In this document: piece by piece, positions 1 through 9,366 of the stretch
How positions within the stretch are numbered: the stretch's first letter is position 1
Layout: each line of letters starts with the position of its first letter
Source: Bacteroidales bacterium
Lineage (GTDB): Bacteria; Bacteroidota; Bacteroidia; Bacteroidales; UBA932
Assembly: GCA_017501525.1 (NCBI GenBank)
Contig: JAFVWT010000016.1
Span: 41,582-105,581, forward strand
Direction of reading: 5' to 3'
DNA length: 64,000 nt
Position numbers and translations under genes: made by a program
Notes under the pieces: model-generated
The model's input: the letters and a program-made list of their open reading frames with translations, nothing else
Told to the model about the DNA's origin: nothing
Databases searched by the model: none

Positions 1-120
1 GGAGATTTCTCTCTTATGGGTATACGACTCAATGCTAAGGTGGTAGCGGTGAAATCGGGACACAAAATCAACACTCAAGTAGCAAAACTTGTAAGACAAA
101 AGATGATATTTAACCATTAA
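1..120 (+). CDS. lpxC: UDP-3-O-acyl-N-acetylglucosamine deacetylase LpxC, C-terminal 39 residues (5' partial)
   Basis: The reading frame is open from the first base and stops at 118-120. The fragment begins GDFSLMG and contains the motif KSGHKINTQ followed by a basic tail. This matches the LpxC C-terminus, where IGDL..G and the catalytic-site histidine of (P/S)GH.xN are conserved. LpxC is the zinc deacetylase that commits lipid A synthesis. It lies 14 bp before lpxA, as expected for a lipid A operon. In most Bacteroidota LpxC continues into a fused FabZ dehydratase domain; here the protein stops soon after the LpxC core, so no fusion is present. Identification rests on a short fragment. Confidence 0.7.
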   Translation, partial: GDFSLMGIRLNAKVVAVKSGHKINTQVAKLVRQKMIFNH

Positions 121-134
121 CAGATACTAATTAT

Positions 135-926
135 ATGCAAAATTCAACAATTCATCCCAATGCTAAAATAGGTGCAAACGTACAAATCGGTCCTTATTGT
201 TATATTGCAGAGAATGTGGAGATTGGCGACGGATGTGTGATTGCCCCCCATGTTACTATAATGGATTACGTCAAATTAGGGAAGAATTGCAAGGTGTTCC
301 CTGGAGCAGTGATTGGTGGTATTCCGCAGGATCTGAAGTTTGCAGGGGAAGTTTCATGGGTAGAGATAGGTGATAATACTGTTATCAGAGAATGTGCTAC
401 CATTAACAGGGGAACAGCAGCAAGTGGAAAATATTTGACCAAAATAGGCAGTAATTGTCTTATCATGTCTTATGCGCACGTAGCGCATGACTGTCATATC
501 GGGGATCATGTGATCCAAGTAAGCTATACCGGTTTGGCAGGTGAGTCTGAAGTGGATGATTGGGCAATCATTGGCGGTGCATCTGTAGCACATCAGTTTA
601 CCAAGATCGGAGCGCATGCAATGATTCAGGGAGGATCCAAGATTGGAAAGGATGTTCCACCTTATGCCATGGCGGGAAGAGAACCCCTTTCGTTCTGCGG
701 TATCAACATCGTGGGACTAAGAAGAAGAGGATTCTCATTGGAGCAGATTGATAGAATCCGTGAGATATATAAGGTTATCTACAATAGCGGACTAAACAGA
801 AGTGATGCTTGTAATGTTCTTGAAAAAGAGTTTCCTGCATCAGAAGAGAAAGATGTTATCTTGAATTTTATAAGAAATTCCAAGAGAGGTATTATCAAAT
901 TTACCGATCTTTCAGCAGATGAATAG
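135..926 (+). CDS. lpxA: Acyl-ACP--UDP-N-acetylglucosamine O-acyltransferase LpxA
   Basis: LpxA transfers a 3-hydroxyacyl chain from ACP to UDP-GlcNAc, the first step of lipid A synthesis, in the cytoplasm. The 263-residue protein is built of left-handed beta-helix hexapeptide repeats (about residues 5-190) followed by the usual alpha-helical C-terminal domain. The active-site stretch HVAHDC holds His115 and His118; His118 corresponds to the general base His125 of the E. coli enzyme. DVPPYAMAGREP and GINIVGLRRRGF are also family hallmarks. The gene follows lpxC closely and its last 8 bases overlap the next gene, so translation is probably coupled. Length and motifs are normal. Confidence 0.96.
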   Translation: MQNSTIHPNAKIGANVQIGPYCYIAENVEIGDGCVIAPHVTIMDYVKLGKNCKVFPGAVIGGIPQDLKFAGEVSWVEIGDNTVIRECATINRGTAASGKYLTKIGSNCLIMSYAHVAHDCHIGDHVIQVSYTGLAGESEVDDWAIIGGASVAHQFTKIGAHAMIQGGSKIGKDVPPYAMAGREPLSFCGINIVGLRRRGFSLEQIDRIREIYKVIYNSGLNRSDACNVLEKEFPASEEKDVILNFIRNSKRGIIKFTDLSADE

Positions 927-1548
927 AACTGTGGAGGCAGTCCTCAGTAGCGCATACTTCCCACCGGTAGATTATTTCAGAGTAATCTCCCGGGTGGGAA
1001 ATGTTTTTTTGGAGAGCAAAGAGAGGTATCAGAAACAGACATATCGCAATAGAATGAAGATTCTTGCGTCGGATGGAGTGCTGTCGCTTTCAGTCCCTTT
1101 GGTAAAGGGAGAGAACCGCTCAATCACTGCTATGGAAATTGACTATTCCAAGCCGTGGCTCCAGCAGCATAAGCGGGCCCTTGTCTCTGCATATAACTCA
1201 TCGCCTTTTTTTGAGTATTATATGGATGATATATTCGAAATACTCGATCGGCAACATAAGACTTTGTTTGAGCTCAATATGGATATTCTTAAGAAGATGT
1301 TGCATCTGTTGGGCCTTAAAGACAATATTGCCCTGACAGCAGAGTATCATGCTATTTATCCGGAGCAAGTGGCAGACTTCAGGGATTCTATACATCCCAA
1401 AAAAAAGAGCAACGATTCTCTTGTTGCTCCTAATCCGAAATATTCAGAGTATTATCAGGTCTTTACTGACAAATTTGGTTTCGTGAGTGACCTGTCGGCA
1501 TTGGACTTGCTTTTTAATGAAGGTCCTAATGCAATCTCTTATCTGTAA
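919..1548 (+). CDS. WbqC family protein
   Basis: This 209-residue protein matches the WbqC-like family: an N-terminal SSAYFPPVDYF segment, a KQTYRNRMKIL stretch, then LSVPL, and a central WLQQHKRALVSAYN block. Members often sit beside lipopolysaccharide or O-antigen genes, but the biochemical activity is not established. The start overlaps the lpxA stop by 8 bases, which supports this ATG and cotranscription with lpxC-lpxA. No signal peptide or membrane segment is visible, so it is probably cytoplasmic. Confidence 0.85.
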   Translation: MNRTVEAVLSSAYFPPVDYFRVISRVGNVFLESKERYQKQTYRNRMKILASDGVLSLSVPLVKGENRSITAMEIDYSKPWLQQHKRALVSAYNSSPFFEYYMDDIFEILDRQHKTLFELNMDILKKMLHLLGLKDNIALTAEYHAIYPEQVADFRDSIHPKKKSNDSLVAPNPKYSEYYQVFTDKFGFVSDLSALDLLFNEGPNAISYL

Positions 1549-1594
1549 ATTGTAGAGTAGGGAACTCTTCTCCCTTTTCTTGAAGAGAGGTTTC

Positions 1595-3133
1595 CTAAAA
1601 TCTCATACCTACTGTGAGCGCTATTTTCCAGTTGAGATAACTCTCATTCAGAACGGGTGCGCTAACGTTTTCATACGAATCGTAGAGTGTGTACAAGTCG
1701 TTGTTTCTATTGCATTGTTGGACGTATGCCAAATCCATAAAGAATCCACCTTTATTTCTATATCCTAGCCCTGCTGAGGCATAGTGGCGGGCATTGCAGT
1801 ACTCCGTAGTGGAACTGTCGTAATAATTGTAGCCACCTCTTATTGCAAATTCTGGGATAATATTGTATTCAATTCCGAACCTGAAATTGTTAGTGGCTCT
1901 CAGGTAGCGGCTTATATCATCATTTTCAGGAATGAAGATACTTCTGTCATTATCCTGGTCAGACATTTTTATAGTAGAGTAGTCGGCCCTTTCGTAGTCT
2001 ATTCCAATAGCTACTTTCCTGCCGAAAGTGTATCCTGCAGCAATGCTCCATCTGAATGGGGAACGTACTCTATATTCCATTAAGCCGATGGGAGAAATGA
2101 TATTTACTGGACCATAGATTGCAGTGTAACCATCAATGCTCTCTTCCCAAGTATCTTTCAAGAAGAGCCATGTAGGGGTAGAGATTGATGCTCCTAAGGT
2201 GAGGCCGGCTATGGGGCGCACTATAATTCCACCTTTAATATTGATTCCGAATCCGGAGGTGTTCTGGCTATATTCGGATGTGAAATGTCTAAAACCGGTC
2301 TGGAACAATTCAGGATTTGCGGCAACTTCTGAATATGTGCTATATTCTGAAAACCAGATGTTCTGCATTGTGACACTTAGGCCCACAAAAACTATATCAT
2401 TTATATTGCCTGAAGCATTGAATATAAAGTCCTGAATATATCCGGTTCTGCTGTTTCTGTAAGATTGTTCCAGTGTTCCGGGGATGATGACTCCTGAAGG
2501 GGTAAGATTCTCTGTTGCTCCATAAAAACTGGATGGCCCCGAAACAGTATCAATCAGTCCTGCATTCCATGCGAGAATGGTGCCCCAACTTGCATTGCTG
2601 TTGGCAAAAGGGTAGGTGGGAGAAGTCTCCGTCATGGTCAGCTCATCACCTGTTATACCTGGAGGCATATTTGCTGCGAGTGATGCCAGATAGCTCGAGT
2701 GGGCTTCTGCACCTGAGGCGGTAGTGAGAAAATTAAAACTATTGGTCTGATTGGCTGTTATTGCAAAATTAATACCTGTGAGCCCTGTCCTGTACCCGGT
2801 CTCAAATCCACCTGTCCATCCGACATTGGCAATTGAAAACCTGGTCTTGTCAGAAGAGGTGTTGTTTCCTAAGTAATTGACCTTGCTCGAATTTACAATG
2901 ATTTCCGGGGTGAGGGTAAATTCGGAATATCTGTAGACCCCGCTGGCTGCAGGATTGTATGAGAGCGCTCCCAAATCGCCTCCCAAGGATGTCATTGCAT
3001 TGCCCATACCCATACTGCGCGCTGTCCCTTCATAAAACAGTTGGGAAAAACGTAGGGCATCATACATGTTCTGTCCGTATGAAGTAATTGCTGTGAGGGT
3101 TAATATTGAAAGGATCAGTAAGTATTTTCTCAT
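1595..3133 (-). CDS. Outer-membrane beta-barrel protein, OmpP1/FadL-like (PorV-type)
   Basis: The frame extends further upstream, but the ATG at 3133 places a clean signal peptide (MRKYLLILSILTLTAITSYG, then Q) at the N-terminus, giving 512 residues. After cleavage comes a segment with the pattern ...ALRFSQ..YEGTARSMGMGNAMTSLGGDLGALSYNPA, characteristic of OmpP1/FadL-like barrels of Bacteroidota. The remainder alternates aromatic beta-strands and polar loops and ends in the terminal phenylalanine typical of outer-membrane barrels (VGMRF). Whether it carries hydrophobic compounds or serves as a secretion-linked PorV-like protein cannot be told from sequence. It lies downstream of the Tyr-rich lipoprotein gene on the same strand (84-bp gap). 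Confidence 0.8.
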   Translation of the reverse strand: MRKYLLILSILTLTAITSYGQNMYDALRFSQLFYEGTARSMGMGNAMTSLGGDLGALSYNPAASGVYRYSEFTLTPEIIVNSSKVNYLGNNTSSDKTRFSIANVGWTGGFETGYRTGLTGINFAITANQTNSFNFLTTASGAEAHSSYLASLAANMPPGITGDELTMTETSPTYPFANSNASWGTILAWNAGLIDTVSGPSSFYGATENLTPSGVIIPGTLEQSYRNSRTGYIQDFIFNASGNINDIVFVGLSVTMQNIWFSEYSTYSEVAANPELFQTGFRHFTSEYSQNTSGFGINIKGGIIVRPIAGLTLGASISTPTWLFLKDTWEESIDGYTAIYGPVNIISPIGLMEYRVRSPFRWSIAAGYTFGRKVAIGIDYERADYSTIKMSDQDNDRSIFIPENDDISRYLRATNNFRFGIEYNIIPEFAIRGGYNYYDSSTTEYCNARHYASAGLGYRNKGGFFMDLAYVQQCNRNNDLYTLYDSYENVSAPVLNESYLNWKIALTVGMRF

Positions 3134-3217
3134 TTGAATACTATTTGAATTTGTATAAATGACCAATCGTATGTTTTTCAAATGTAGGTTTATCTGTGGG
3201 TTGGATACAAAGTCAGA

Positions 3218-4309
3218 TTATCTTCTTGCTCTTCCTCCACCACCGGAACTGCCACCGCTGTTTCTGACTCCTCCACCTGAGTTTCCATAACCGGAACTTC
3301 TCATGCTTGAACGGTTGGTGTTTCCAGAATATGATGAACGTTGGTTGGTTCTGACAGAGTTGTTTATAGTTCTATCTCCAATGTTGGAATTGGTGCGAAA
3401 GTCACGACTGACATTCTCTCTGAAAGTTCTGCTGTCTACATTGGCTCCCTTTTCTGATGATTTTGACCTTCTGAAGTTTGCGTTGGATACAGGAACAGGT
3501 CTTTTGTTGAGATCGCTCTTCGGACGCAATTGTTCTCCCGTATTTCTTTTTGCTGCGACATAACCTGAAGATACTGATGCTTCAGGTGAAACTCTGTTTC
3601 TGATGTTACGATTATTTGCACTGCGGTCAACTACTGAATGGTGCACATCCGATTTCCCTTTAGGAAGAGTTATGTTAGAGGTAAGCAATTTCTCCCTTTT
3701 ACCCTCTCTTTTGCCATATACGATATCTCGGGACTCGTGATAAGCATATTGTGGATAATAAGGGTATGGCGGATACATCGGATAATAATACCAGGGGTCA
3801 TACCAGGGGCTGTAGTAGCCGTAATATCCATAGTAAAATCCCCAAGAGGGTCCCCAGTAGTATGGTCCCATATATGAAGGGTACCAGAATGGGTCCCAGT
3901 AAAGACTCCAGGAGGGTCCCCAGTAGAGCCAATTGTTGTAGCTGTAGTAGGAGTTGTACCAAGGATCTTCGTAGAAGTTGAGATTGAGATTGCAGGTGGT
4001 TGCTGAGGATGTGTCAGAGTCTCCGTTAACTATTAGAGAGTATTGGGTATCCCCACCCAAAACGAGATTGATACACTCTCCTTCAGATACTACTATGGTC
4101 TGGGCATATCTTTTTGCTTCTTCTGTAGTCTTTCGCACAAGTTCCTCAATCTCCTTGTTTTCTTCCTCAATATTTATAGCTTGTTGTTGTGATTTACGAT
4201 AGTATATACCATCCTCCCAGGAGTCTGCAGATGTATAGTGGGCCATACTTGAGCATGAAGTCAATATCGCTCCGACTATCGTTAAAATGAAAAATGTAAC
4301 TTTTTTCAT
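3218..4309 (-). CDS. Lipoprotein with a Tyr/Trp/Pro-rich low-complexity domain
   Basis: The 363-residue product has a lipoprotein signal (LTIVGAILTSC, predicted lipidated Cys19). A charged, probably helical segment follows at about 45-70. Next is an extraordinary stretch at about 105-195 dominated by Tyr, Trp, Pro, Gly and Ser (repeated YYxPWYDPW-like and YWGPSW-like units). The C-terminal half is Ser/Arg/Asn-rich and ends in a Gly-rich, Arg-tipped tail. Low-complexity lipoproteins of this kind are common in Bacteroidales and have no known function. Transcribed away from proS, with which it shares a short divergent promoter region. Confidence 0.75.
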   Translation of the reverse strand: MKKVTFFILTIVGAILTSCSSMAHYTSADSWEDGIYYRKSQQQAINIEEENKEIEELVRKTTEEAKRYAQTIVVSEGECINLVLGGDTQYSLIVNGDSDTSSATTCNLNLNFYEDPWYNSYYSYNNWLYWGPSWSLYWDPFWYPSYMGPYYWGPSWGFYYGYYGYYSPWYDPWYYYPMYPPYPYYPQYAYHESRDIVYGKREGKREKLLTSNITLPKGKSDVHHSVVDRSANNRNIRNRVSPEASVSSGYVAAKRNTGEQLRPKSDLNKRPVPVSNANFRRSKSSEKGANVDSRTFRENVSRDFRTNSNIGDRTINNSVRTNQRSSYSGNTNRSSMRSSGYGNSGGGVRNSGGSSGGGGRARR

Positions 4310-4340
4310 AAGTAGCTTCCTGTATTTGATTTATAATTAC

Positions 4341-4348
4341 TAATTTTG
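4341..4348 (+). promoter_or_regulatory. Probable -7 box of the proS promoter
   Basis: TAATTTTG matches the Bacteroidota -7 consensus TAnnTTTG, 65 bp before the proS start and inside the divergent spacer. No -33 TTTG at the usual 19-21 bp spacing is clear. Confidence 0.45.
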
Positions 4349-4413
4349 CAGTTGCACATAGTGTGAACTATAAAGACAAAATAACAAAAATCATTCCATA
4401 TAAACAAGTAATA

Positions 4414-5892
4414 ATGGCAAAAGAAGTAGCAAATAGAGAAGAGAATTATTCGTTGTGGTACAATAATTTGGTGGTTAAAGCAGACCTTGCAGAGAACTCG
4501 GCAGTAAGAGGTTGTATGGTTATAAAACCTTATGGATATGCAATTTGGGAGAAGATTCAAGGTCAACTTGATAAAATGTTTAAAGCGACAGGTCATCAGA
4601 ATGCATATTTCCCGTTGTTTATTCCTAAATCTTTCCTTTCCAGAGAGGCTGAACATGTTGAGGGATTTGCAAAAGAGTGTGCTGTGGTAACTCACCATAG
4701 GCTAAAAGCAAATCCTGACGGTCCGGGAGTGATCGTAGACCCCGATGCAAGGCTTGAAGAGGAACTTATTGTACGTCCTACTTCGGAAACCATTATCTGG
4801 AACAGTTATAGAAACTGGATTAAATCATATAGAGATCTTCCTATTTTGTGTAATCAATGGGCAAATGTTGTCAGATGGGAGATGAGAACCCGTCTCTTCC
4901 TAAGAACAGCAGAGTTTTTGTGGCAGGAAGGTCATACTGCACATGCGACAGCTCAAGAGGCTATTGAAGAGACCGAAAAGATGGTCAACGTATATGCGGA
5001 TTTTGTGAGAAATTATATGGCGATTCCTGTTGTGGTGGGAAGAAAAACCGAGCACGAGAGATTTGCGGGGGCATTGGATACATTGTGTATTGAAGCAATG
5101 ATGCAGGATGGAAAGGCTCTTCAGGCCGGTACCTCCCATTTCTTAGGTCAAAATTTTGCTAAGGCTTTTGATGTAAAATATGCAGACAAGGAGGGTAATC
5201 TGGAATATGTATGGGCAACATCATGGGGTGTTTCTACCCGACTAATGGGGGCTTTGATTATGGCTCACAGTGATAATGAGGGTCTTGTCCTTCCTCCTGC
5301 AATTGCACCTATTCAAGTGGTAATGGTACCTATATATAAAGGTGAGGAACAGTTGCAGAGCATGGTGGAATATATGAAAGAGATAGGAAAGGAATTGGAT
5401 GCTCTTGGAATATCTTACAAAATTGACGACAGGGACAATGTCCGTTCCGGATTCAAGTTTGCCGAGTGGGAGTTGAAAGGTGTTCCAGTGAGAATTGTTG
5501 TAGGACAGAGGGATATTGATAATGGAGTAGTCGAAGTGGCTCGTCGTGATACTCGAGAAAAATCATCTCTTCAGAGAGAAGGTTTAGGAAATTCTATCAA
5601 GGGTCTATTGGATGAAATTCAGGCTAATATCTATAAAAAAGCTATTGATTTCAGAGACGCCAAAACATGTAAGGTGGATACTTGGGAAGAATTTAAAGAG
5701 AAAATTGAAGAGGGAGGATTCTTGTTGTGCCATTGGGATGGAACTTCAGAGACTGAAGCAAAAATACAGGAGGAAACCAAGGCGACTATCAGATGCATTC
5801 CATTGGACAGTTATGTAGTAGAGGAGCCCGGTACTTGCATATATTCAGGCAAACCATCCAAACAGAGGGTGATTTTTGCCCGTTCATATTAA
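4414..5892 (+). CDS. proS: Prolyl-tRNA synthetase (short, archaeal/eukaryotic-type ProS)
   Basis: Class II aminoacyl-tRNA synthetase charging tRNA-Pro. The 492-residue length, lack of the editing insertion and C-terminal extension ending in Tyr (FARSY) mark the archaeal/eukaryotic-like ProS used by Bacteroidota. Visible motifs: [35 protein letters not shown] (motif 2), and [28 protein letters not shown] (motif 3 region), followed by an anticodon-binding domain from about residue 290. I chose ATG 4414 over an upstream in-frame GTG at 4363 because the ATG product begins at the usual position just before [11 protein letters not shown]. Only 16 bp separate it from the next gene. Confidence 0.97.
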   Translation: MAKEVANREENYSLWYNNLVVKADLAENSAVRGCMVIKPYGYAIWEKIQGQLDKMFKATGHQNAYFPLFIPKSFLSREAEHVEGFAKECAVVTHHRLKANPDGPGVIVDPDARLEEELIVRPTSETIIWNSYRNWIKSYRDLPILCNQWANVVRWEMRTRLFLRTAEFLWQEGHTAHATAQEAIEETEKMVNVYADFVRNYMAIPVVVGRKTEHERFAGALDTLCIEAMMQDGKALQAGTSHFLGQNFAKAFDVKYADKEGNLEYVWATSWGVSTRLMGALIMAHSDNEGLVLPPAIAPIQVVMVPIYKGEEQLQSMVEYMKEIGKELDALGISYKIDDRDNVRSGFKFAEWELKGVPVRIVVGQRDIDNGVVEVARRDTREKSSLQREGLGNSIKGLLDEIQANIYKKAIDFRDAKTCKVDTWEEFKEKIEEGGFLLCHWDGTSETEAKIQEETKATIRCIPLDSYVVEEPGTCIYSGKPSKQRVIFARSY

Positions 5893-5908
5893 TTTATCCG
5901 AAGCGATT

Positions 5909-6622
5909 ATGGCTGATAAAAAAATAACTCCGAGGGAGAAAATTCTGAATTTGTTGAGCGTCAAGGCTGTGATGAAGTCTAAGATTTTTGAACAGTCTAT
6001 AGAGGTGTTCAATCTTCTTAAAGATGTCCTCAGTGAAATGAGTAATGACCTCAATGAAATGATTGACGACAAAGATTATAAAAGGGTCAGACTGGAGTAT
6101 CGTGACAGAGGAAAGTATGAGGCAGAACTTAAGTTCGCAGATGATGTGCTTATATTCAGCATGCATACAGATGTTTTTCAATTTGATAGAGATCATCCTA
6201 TCTGGAAGAACGAATATGTGAAGAAAGATCAGTATAATTCATATTGCGGAGTGATCAATGTATATAACTTTCTCTCGGACTCTATGAAATTCAATAGATT
6301 GGATGATATGGGGTATCTTGTCGCGCGTCTTTTTGTCAATAAGGAGAAAGCTTTCTTTGTAGAAGGAAAAAGACAAAAACGCCAGATGACAGATTCATTT
6401 GGTAGCACCGCTTTGACACGGGAAGATCTTGTTGAATTTGTCGAAACAGCGATTCTGTATACACTTTCGTTCGATTTATTGGTTCCACCTTATGATATAG
6501 TAAAGCACGCAACGGTAGAACAAATTAATGTGAAGATAGAATCTTCAAAGATGACTACCGGAAAGCGTCTCGGTTATAAATATAATTCAGATGATGTACT
6601 AAATACGGAAGACCATGAGTAA
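5909..6622 (+). CDS. Conserved Bacteroidota protein of unknown function
   Basis: 237 residues from ATG 5909; an upstream in-frame start at 5876 would overlap proS and adds no conserved-looking sequence. No signal peptide or transmembrane segment, so probably cytoplasmic. The N-terminal third is helical and charged (KITPREKILNLLS..., then SIEVFNLLKDVLSEMSNDLNE); the middle alternates strands with many Phe/Tyr. I do not recognise a named domain. It lies between proS and a DUF3078 gene and overlaps the latter by 8 bases, suggesting a cotranscribed group. Confidence 0.75.
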   Translation: MADKKITPREKILNLLSVKAVMKSKIFEQSIEVFNLLKDVLSEMSNDLNEMIDDKDYKRVRLEYRDRGKYEAELKFADDVLIFSMHTDVFQFDRDHPIWKNEYVKKDQYNSYCGVINVYNFLSDSMKFNRLDDMGYLVARLFVNKEKAFFVEGKRQKRQMTDSFGSTALTREDLVEFVETAILYTLSFDLLVPPYDIVKHATVEQINVKIESSKMTTGKRLGYKYNSDDVLNTEDHE

Positions 6623-7688
6623 ATTATTGAAAACTATCCTTTTTGGCACTATTTTAGTGATGGCTGCCACAACCCTTGTAGCTAACCCGAAACAAGAAAA
6701 GAAGAATATCAACTATGACGAGATTGCCAAGGTTGAAATAGATCGTCAATCTCTTAGCGATGCTCAACAGATGTGTCTTGATATAGTTTCTTCTATCGAT
6801 GAACAATCAATAGATACAGCTGCAGCTGCTGCTGTCAAACCCAAATATTGGACAAATGGTATTCTTACCCAGATAAATCTATCTCAAGTGTCATTGACAA
6901 ACTGGGCTGAGGGGGGAACAGCGAATGTCTCATTGAATGGCCTTATTGATGCACATGCAAACTATGATAAGAACAATATGATCTTTGAGAATCGTCTCAA
7001 ACTCTCTTATGGATTTATCCAATCCTTTGATAAAGATTTGAGCATACCTGAACAATTCAAGAAAAGTGATGATAAGATTCAGCTTGACAGCAAATGGGGA
7101 TATAAGATGGTGGACAGATTGTATTTCTCTGCGCTGTTCAATTTTAGAACACAGATGACTCCAACTTATGAATATGTGACAGGGGAGGGTGATGTGCAAG
7201 TTAAGAATCTCAAGTCCAAGATTATGGCTCCCGGATATTTGTCACTCGGTATCGGTATTAACTATAAACCTTTCAACTGTTTGTCTATCAATCTCTCTCC
7301 TCTTACCGGAAACTTTGTCTTTGTTACTGAGCAGGCACTAAGAGAGGTTTATGGAAATGCTCCGGACCAAATGGTTAGAACAGAATTGGGTGCGCAGATT
7401 AAAATCGACTTTGCATATTCTTATAAAACTTTCAAGATTGGTTCAAATCTGACATTATTCTCTGACTATCTGAATAATCCTGAAAATATAAAGGTCTATT
7501 GGGATGTCGATGCATCTTTGGCACTCAACAGATTCTTTACTTTGACATTGAGAACAAACTTGATATATGACGATGTGATTAAGATTACAGATCCCAAGAC
7601 GGGAATCGCATCTCCAAGAGTCCAGTTTAAAGAGATTGTCGGTTTAGGATTTACATACACATTTGGTCAATACGTTAAAGCAAATTAG
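6615..7688 (+). CDS. DUF3078 family outer-membrane protein
   Basis: 357 residues with an N-terminal signal sequence (KLLKTILFGTILVMAATTLVA) and then a region recognisable as DUF3078: YWTNG....INLSQVSLTNWAEGGTANVSLNGLI, WGYKMVDRLYFSALFNFRTQM, and GLGFTYTFGQYV near the end. The alternating aromatic strands indicate a beta-barrel; the family is largely confined to Bacteroidota and its role is unknown. Start codon overlaps the stop of the upstream unknown gene. Confidence 0.85.
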   Translation: MSKLLKTILFGTILVMAATTLVANPKQEKKNINYDEIAKVEIDRQSLSDAQQMCLDIVSSIDEQSIDTAAAAAVKPKYWTNGILTQINLSQVSLTNWAEGGTANVSLNGLIDAHANYDKNNMIFENRLKLSYGFIQSFDKDLSIPEQFKKSDDKIQLDSKWGYKMVDRLYFSALFNFRTQMTPTYEYVTGEGDVQVKNLKSKIMAPGYLSLGIGINYKPFNCLSINLSPLTGNFVFVTEQALREVYGNAPDQMVRTELGAQIKIDFAYSYKTFKIGSNLTLFSDYLNNPENIKVYWDVDASLALNRFFTLTLRTNLIYDDVIKITDPKTGIASPRVQFKEIVGLGFTYTFGQYVKAN

Positions 7689-7731
7689 GAACAGGCTTTT
7701 TTGAAGGGAGGTTCTATAAAAGACTTTATTG

Positions 7732-7848
7732 TGATTTATAGAATTTTCTCCGAAAAAGGCCATGAAGGGCGCAAAGTTTTAAAGTATAAGGCTTAAAGTT
7801 ACTATCCTTTAACCTTAAAATTTGGAACTTATGGAACATCCCTGAAAT
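7732..7848 (+). repeat. Dispersed intergenic repeat, copy 1 (upstream of tilS)
   Basis: The 207-bp gap before tilS holds a block starting TTCTATAAAAGACTTT (7732-7747), continuing with ATTTATAGAATTTTC and CCGAA, then GCAAAGTTTTAAAGT (7771 on), and ending TTATGGAACATCCCTGAAAT (7829-7848). The same elements occur in the same order at 33897-34080 upstream of xseA. Function unknown; it may be an old promoter-region duplication or a structured leader. Confidence 0.6.
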
Positions 7849-7895
7849 ACTTTATATAAAATGTTGCAATAATGCTCTCATAGAAGATAATACTG

Positions 7896-9260
7896 ATGAT
7901 TGAAAGCAATTTTAATAGTGAACTGATATCCCTGGTAGGTGAAGAAGTATCATCTAAAAAATTCTTATTGGGGGTAAGTGGAGGAATTGACTCCATGTGT
8001 ATGGCTGAATTGTTTTACCGCTCGTCCCTCCACTTGCAGTTTGCTGTTGCTCATGTCAATTTTTCGTTGAGGGAGATAGATTGTGATATTGATATGAATT
8101 TGGTCAGTACGTGGGCCCAGGAGAGGAAGGTTCAATTCTTTTGCAAGAAGGCCGATACTCGAAAATATATGGAAGAGAACTCTCTTTCAACTCAAGTGGC
8201 AGCACGTGAAATCCGTTATCAATGGTTCAATGAATTGATCCGGGAGCATGGATATGACTATATAGTGATAGCCCATAATCTCAATGATAATGCTGAGACA
8301 ATGTTCCTTAATATGCTTAGAGGTAGCGGACTTAAAGGAATTTCAGGAATTCCTGCCCGTAACGGCAAAATCATAAGACCACTGCTAAATTACACTCGGG
8401 AACAAATAGAATATTTTGTAAATACGAGGGGTGTGATATATAGGGATGATCTGACCAACTTCGAGTCTCATTATTCAAGAAACAAGCTTCGTAATATAGT
8501 CTTTCCTGAATTTCAGAATATCAATCCCTCTTTTCTTCAAACGCTCCATAGAAATTCTTATTATCTGAGACAATCTTCAGATATTCTGGATGAATTGTAT
8601 CTTGCCAGACGTGGACAATTTATGGTGGAGAAACAACAGTGTGTCTCTATTGATATGAATCTGCTGTTGTCTTATTCACATCCCGAATATTGGCTGTATC
8701 GTGCTTTGAATGAGTATGGATTCAATAGCTCCCAAGTAGAGGACATATTTATATCTGCAAGATCTTTGGGCGTAGGTAAAATGTTTTATTCGCCATCTGT
8801 GAAATTGGTTGTGGATAGGGAGAGGCTCAATATTTATCCCCTGGAGCGGGAAGAAACGGTCAAGTTTGTAATTCGTCATCCAGGAAGATTTTATTACAAG
8901 GATAAGCAGATTACAATCAAAATTTATGAGAAACCAAAATATTTCTCACCGAGGACAAAGTTTCCGGGGCAGACCTTTCTTGATGCCCAGAAGGTAACTT
9001 TCCCGATTTTATGCAGAAGTTGGCATCCTGCAGACAGGTTCCGTCCCCTTGGGATGAAAATTGGAGAAAAAAAACTTAGTGATTTCTTTATTGATGAGAA
9101 ACTGGATAGACACCAAAAGGAGAATGTTCCTATCTTTATTTCAGAAAATCGCATCGTGGCACTCCTGGGGATGCGTCCTGATGAAAGATATAAAATAACA
9201 AAACGGACTAAAATGGTTATGGAAGTTCGCCTCACCAATCCGCAAAAGCAAGATGAATAG
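7896..9260 (+). CDS. tilS: tRNA(Ile)-lysidine synthase TilS
   Basis: TilS ligates lysine to C34 of tRNA-Ile(CAU), changing it to read AUA codons. The PP-loop motif SGGIDS is at residues 28-33, followed by family signatures VAHVNFSLR, AAREIRYQWF, IAHNLNDNAETMFLNMLRGSGLKGISG and RPLL. A substrate-recognition C-terminal domain includes ...FRPLGMKIGEKKLSDFFIDEKL and VALLGMRPDERYKI. 454 residues is normal. A strong terminator hairpin lies just downstream (9302-9336), so transcription probably ends there. Confidence 0.96.
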   Translation: MIESNFNSELISLVGEEVSSKKFLLGVSGGIDSMCMAELFYRSSLHLQFAVAHVNFSLREIDCDIDMNLVSTWAQERKVQFFCKKADTRKYMEENSLSTQVAAREIRYQWFNELIREHGYDYIVIAHNLNDNAETMFLNMLRGSGLKGISGIPARNGKIIRPLLNYTREQIEYFVNTRGVIYRDDLTNFESHYSRNKLRNIVFPEFQNINPSFLQTLHRNSYYLRQSSDILDELYLARRGQFMVEKQQCVSIDMNLLLSYSHPEYWLYRALNEYGFNSSQVEDIFISARSLGVGKMFYSPSVKLVVDRERLNIYPLEREETVKFVIRHPGRFYYKDKQITIKIYEKPKYFSPRTKFPGQTFLDAQKVTFPILCRSWHPADRFRPLGMKIGEKKLSDFFIDEKLDRHQKENVPIFISENRIVALLGMRPDERYKITKRTKMVMEVRLTNPQKQDE

Positions 9261-9301
9261 GTGAGGTAAATTCTGTGAATTTCCATATAAGAACTAAATA
9301 T

Positions 9302-9336
9302 AAAAGCTCACTCTGAAATTTCCAGGGTGAGCTTTT
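9302..9336 (+). terminator. Terminator hairpin after tilS
   Basis: A 14-bp stem, AAAAGCTCACTCTG pairing with CAGGGTGAGCTTTT with one G-T pair and a 7-base loop. The 3' arm ends in four T and reads AAAAGC from the other side, so it could work in both directions. It isolates tilS from the promoter region that follows. Confidence 0.8.
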
Positions 9337-9345
9337 ATGTTAAAT

Positions 9346-9366
9346 TGAATTTCTCTTATTTAGAGA
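9346..9366 (+). repeat. Left inverted repeat of a probable invertible promoter segment
   Basis: 21 bp that recur exactly, in reverse complement, at 9535-9555 (core CTCTTATTTAGAG here, CTCTAAATAAGAG there). Three of the next four bases outward also match. The left copy is additionally part of a short palindrome with 10-bp arms around TTATTTA. Confidence 0.7.
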
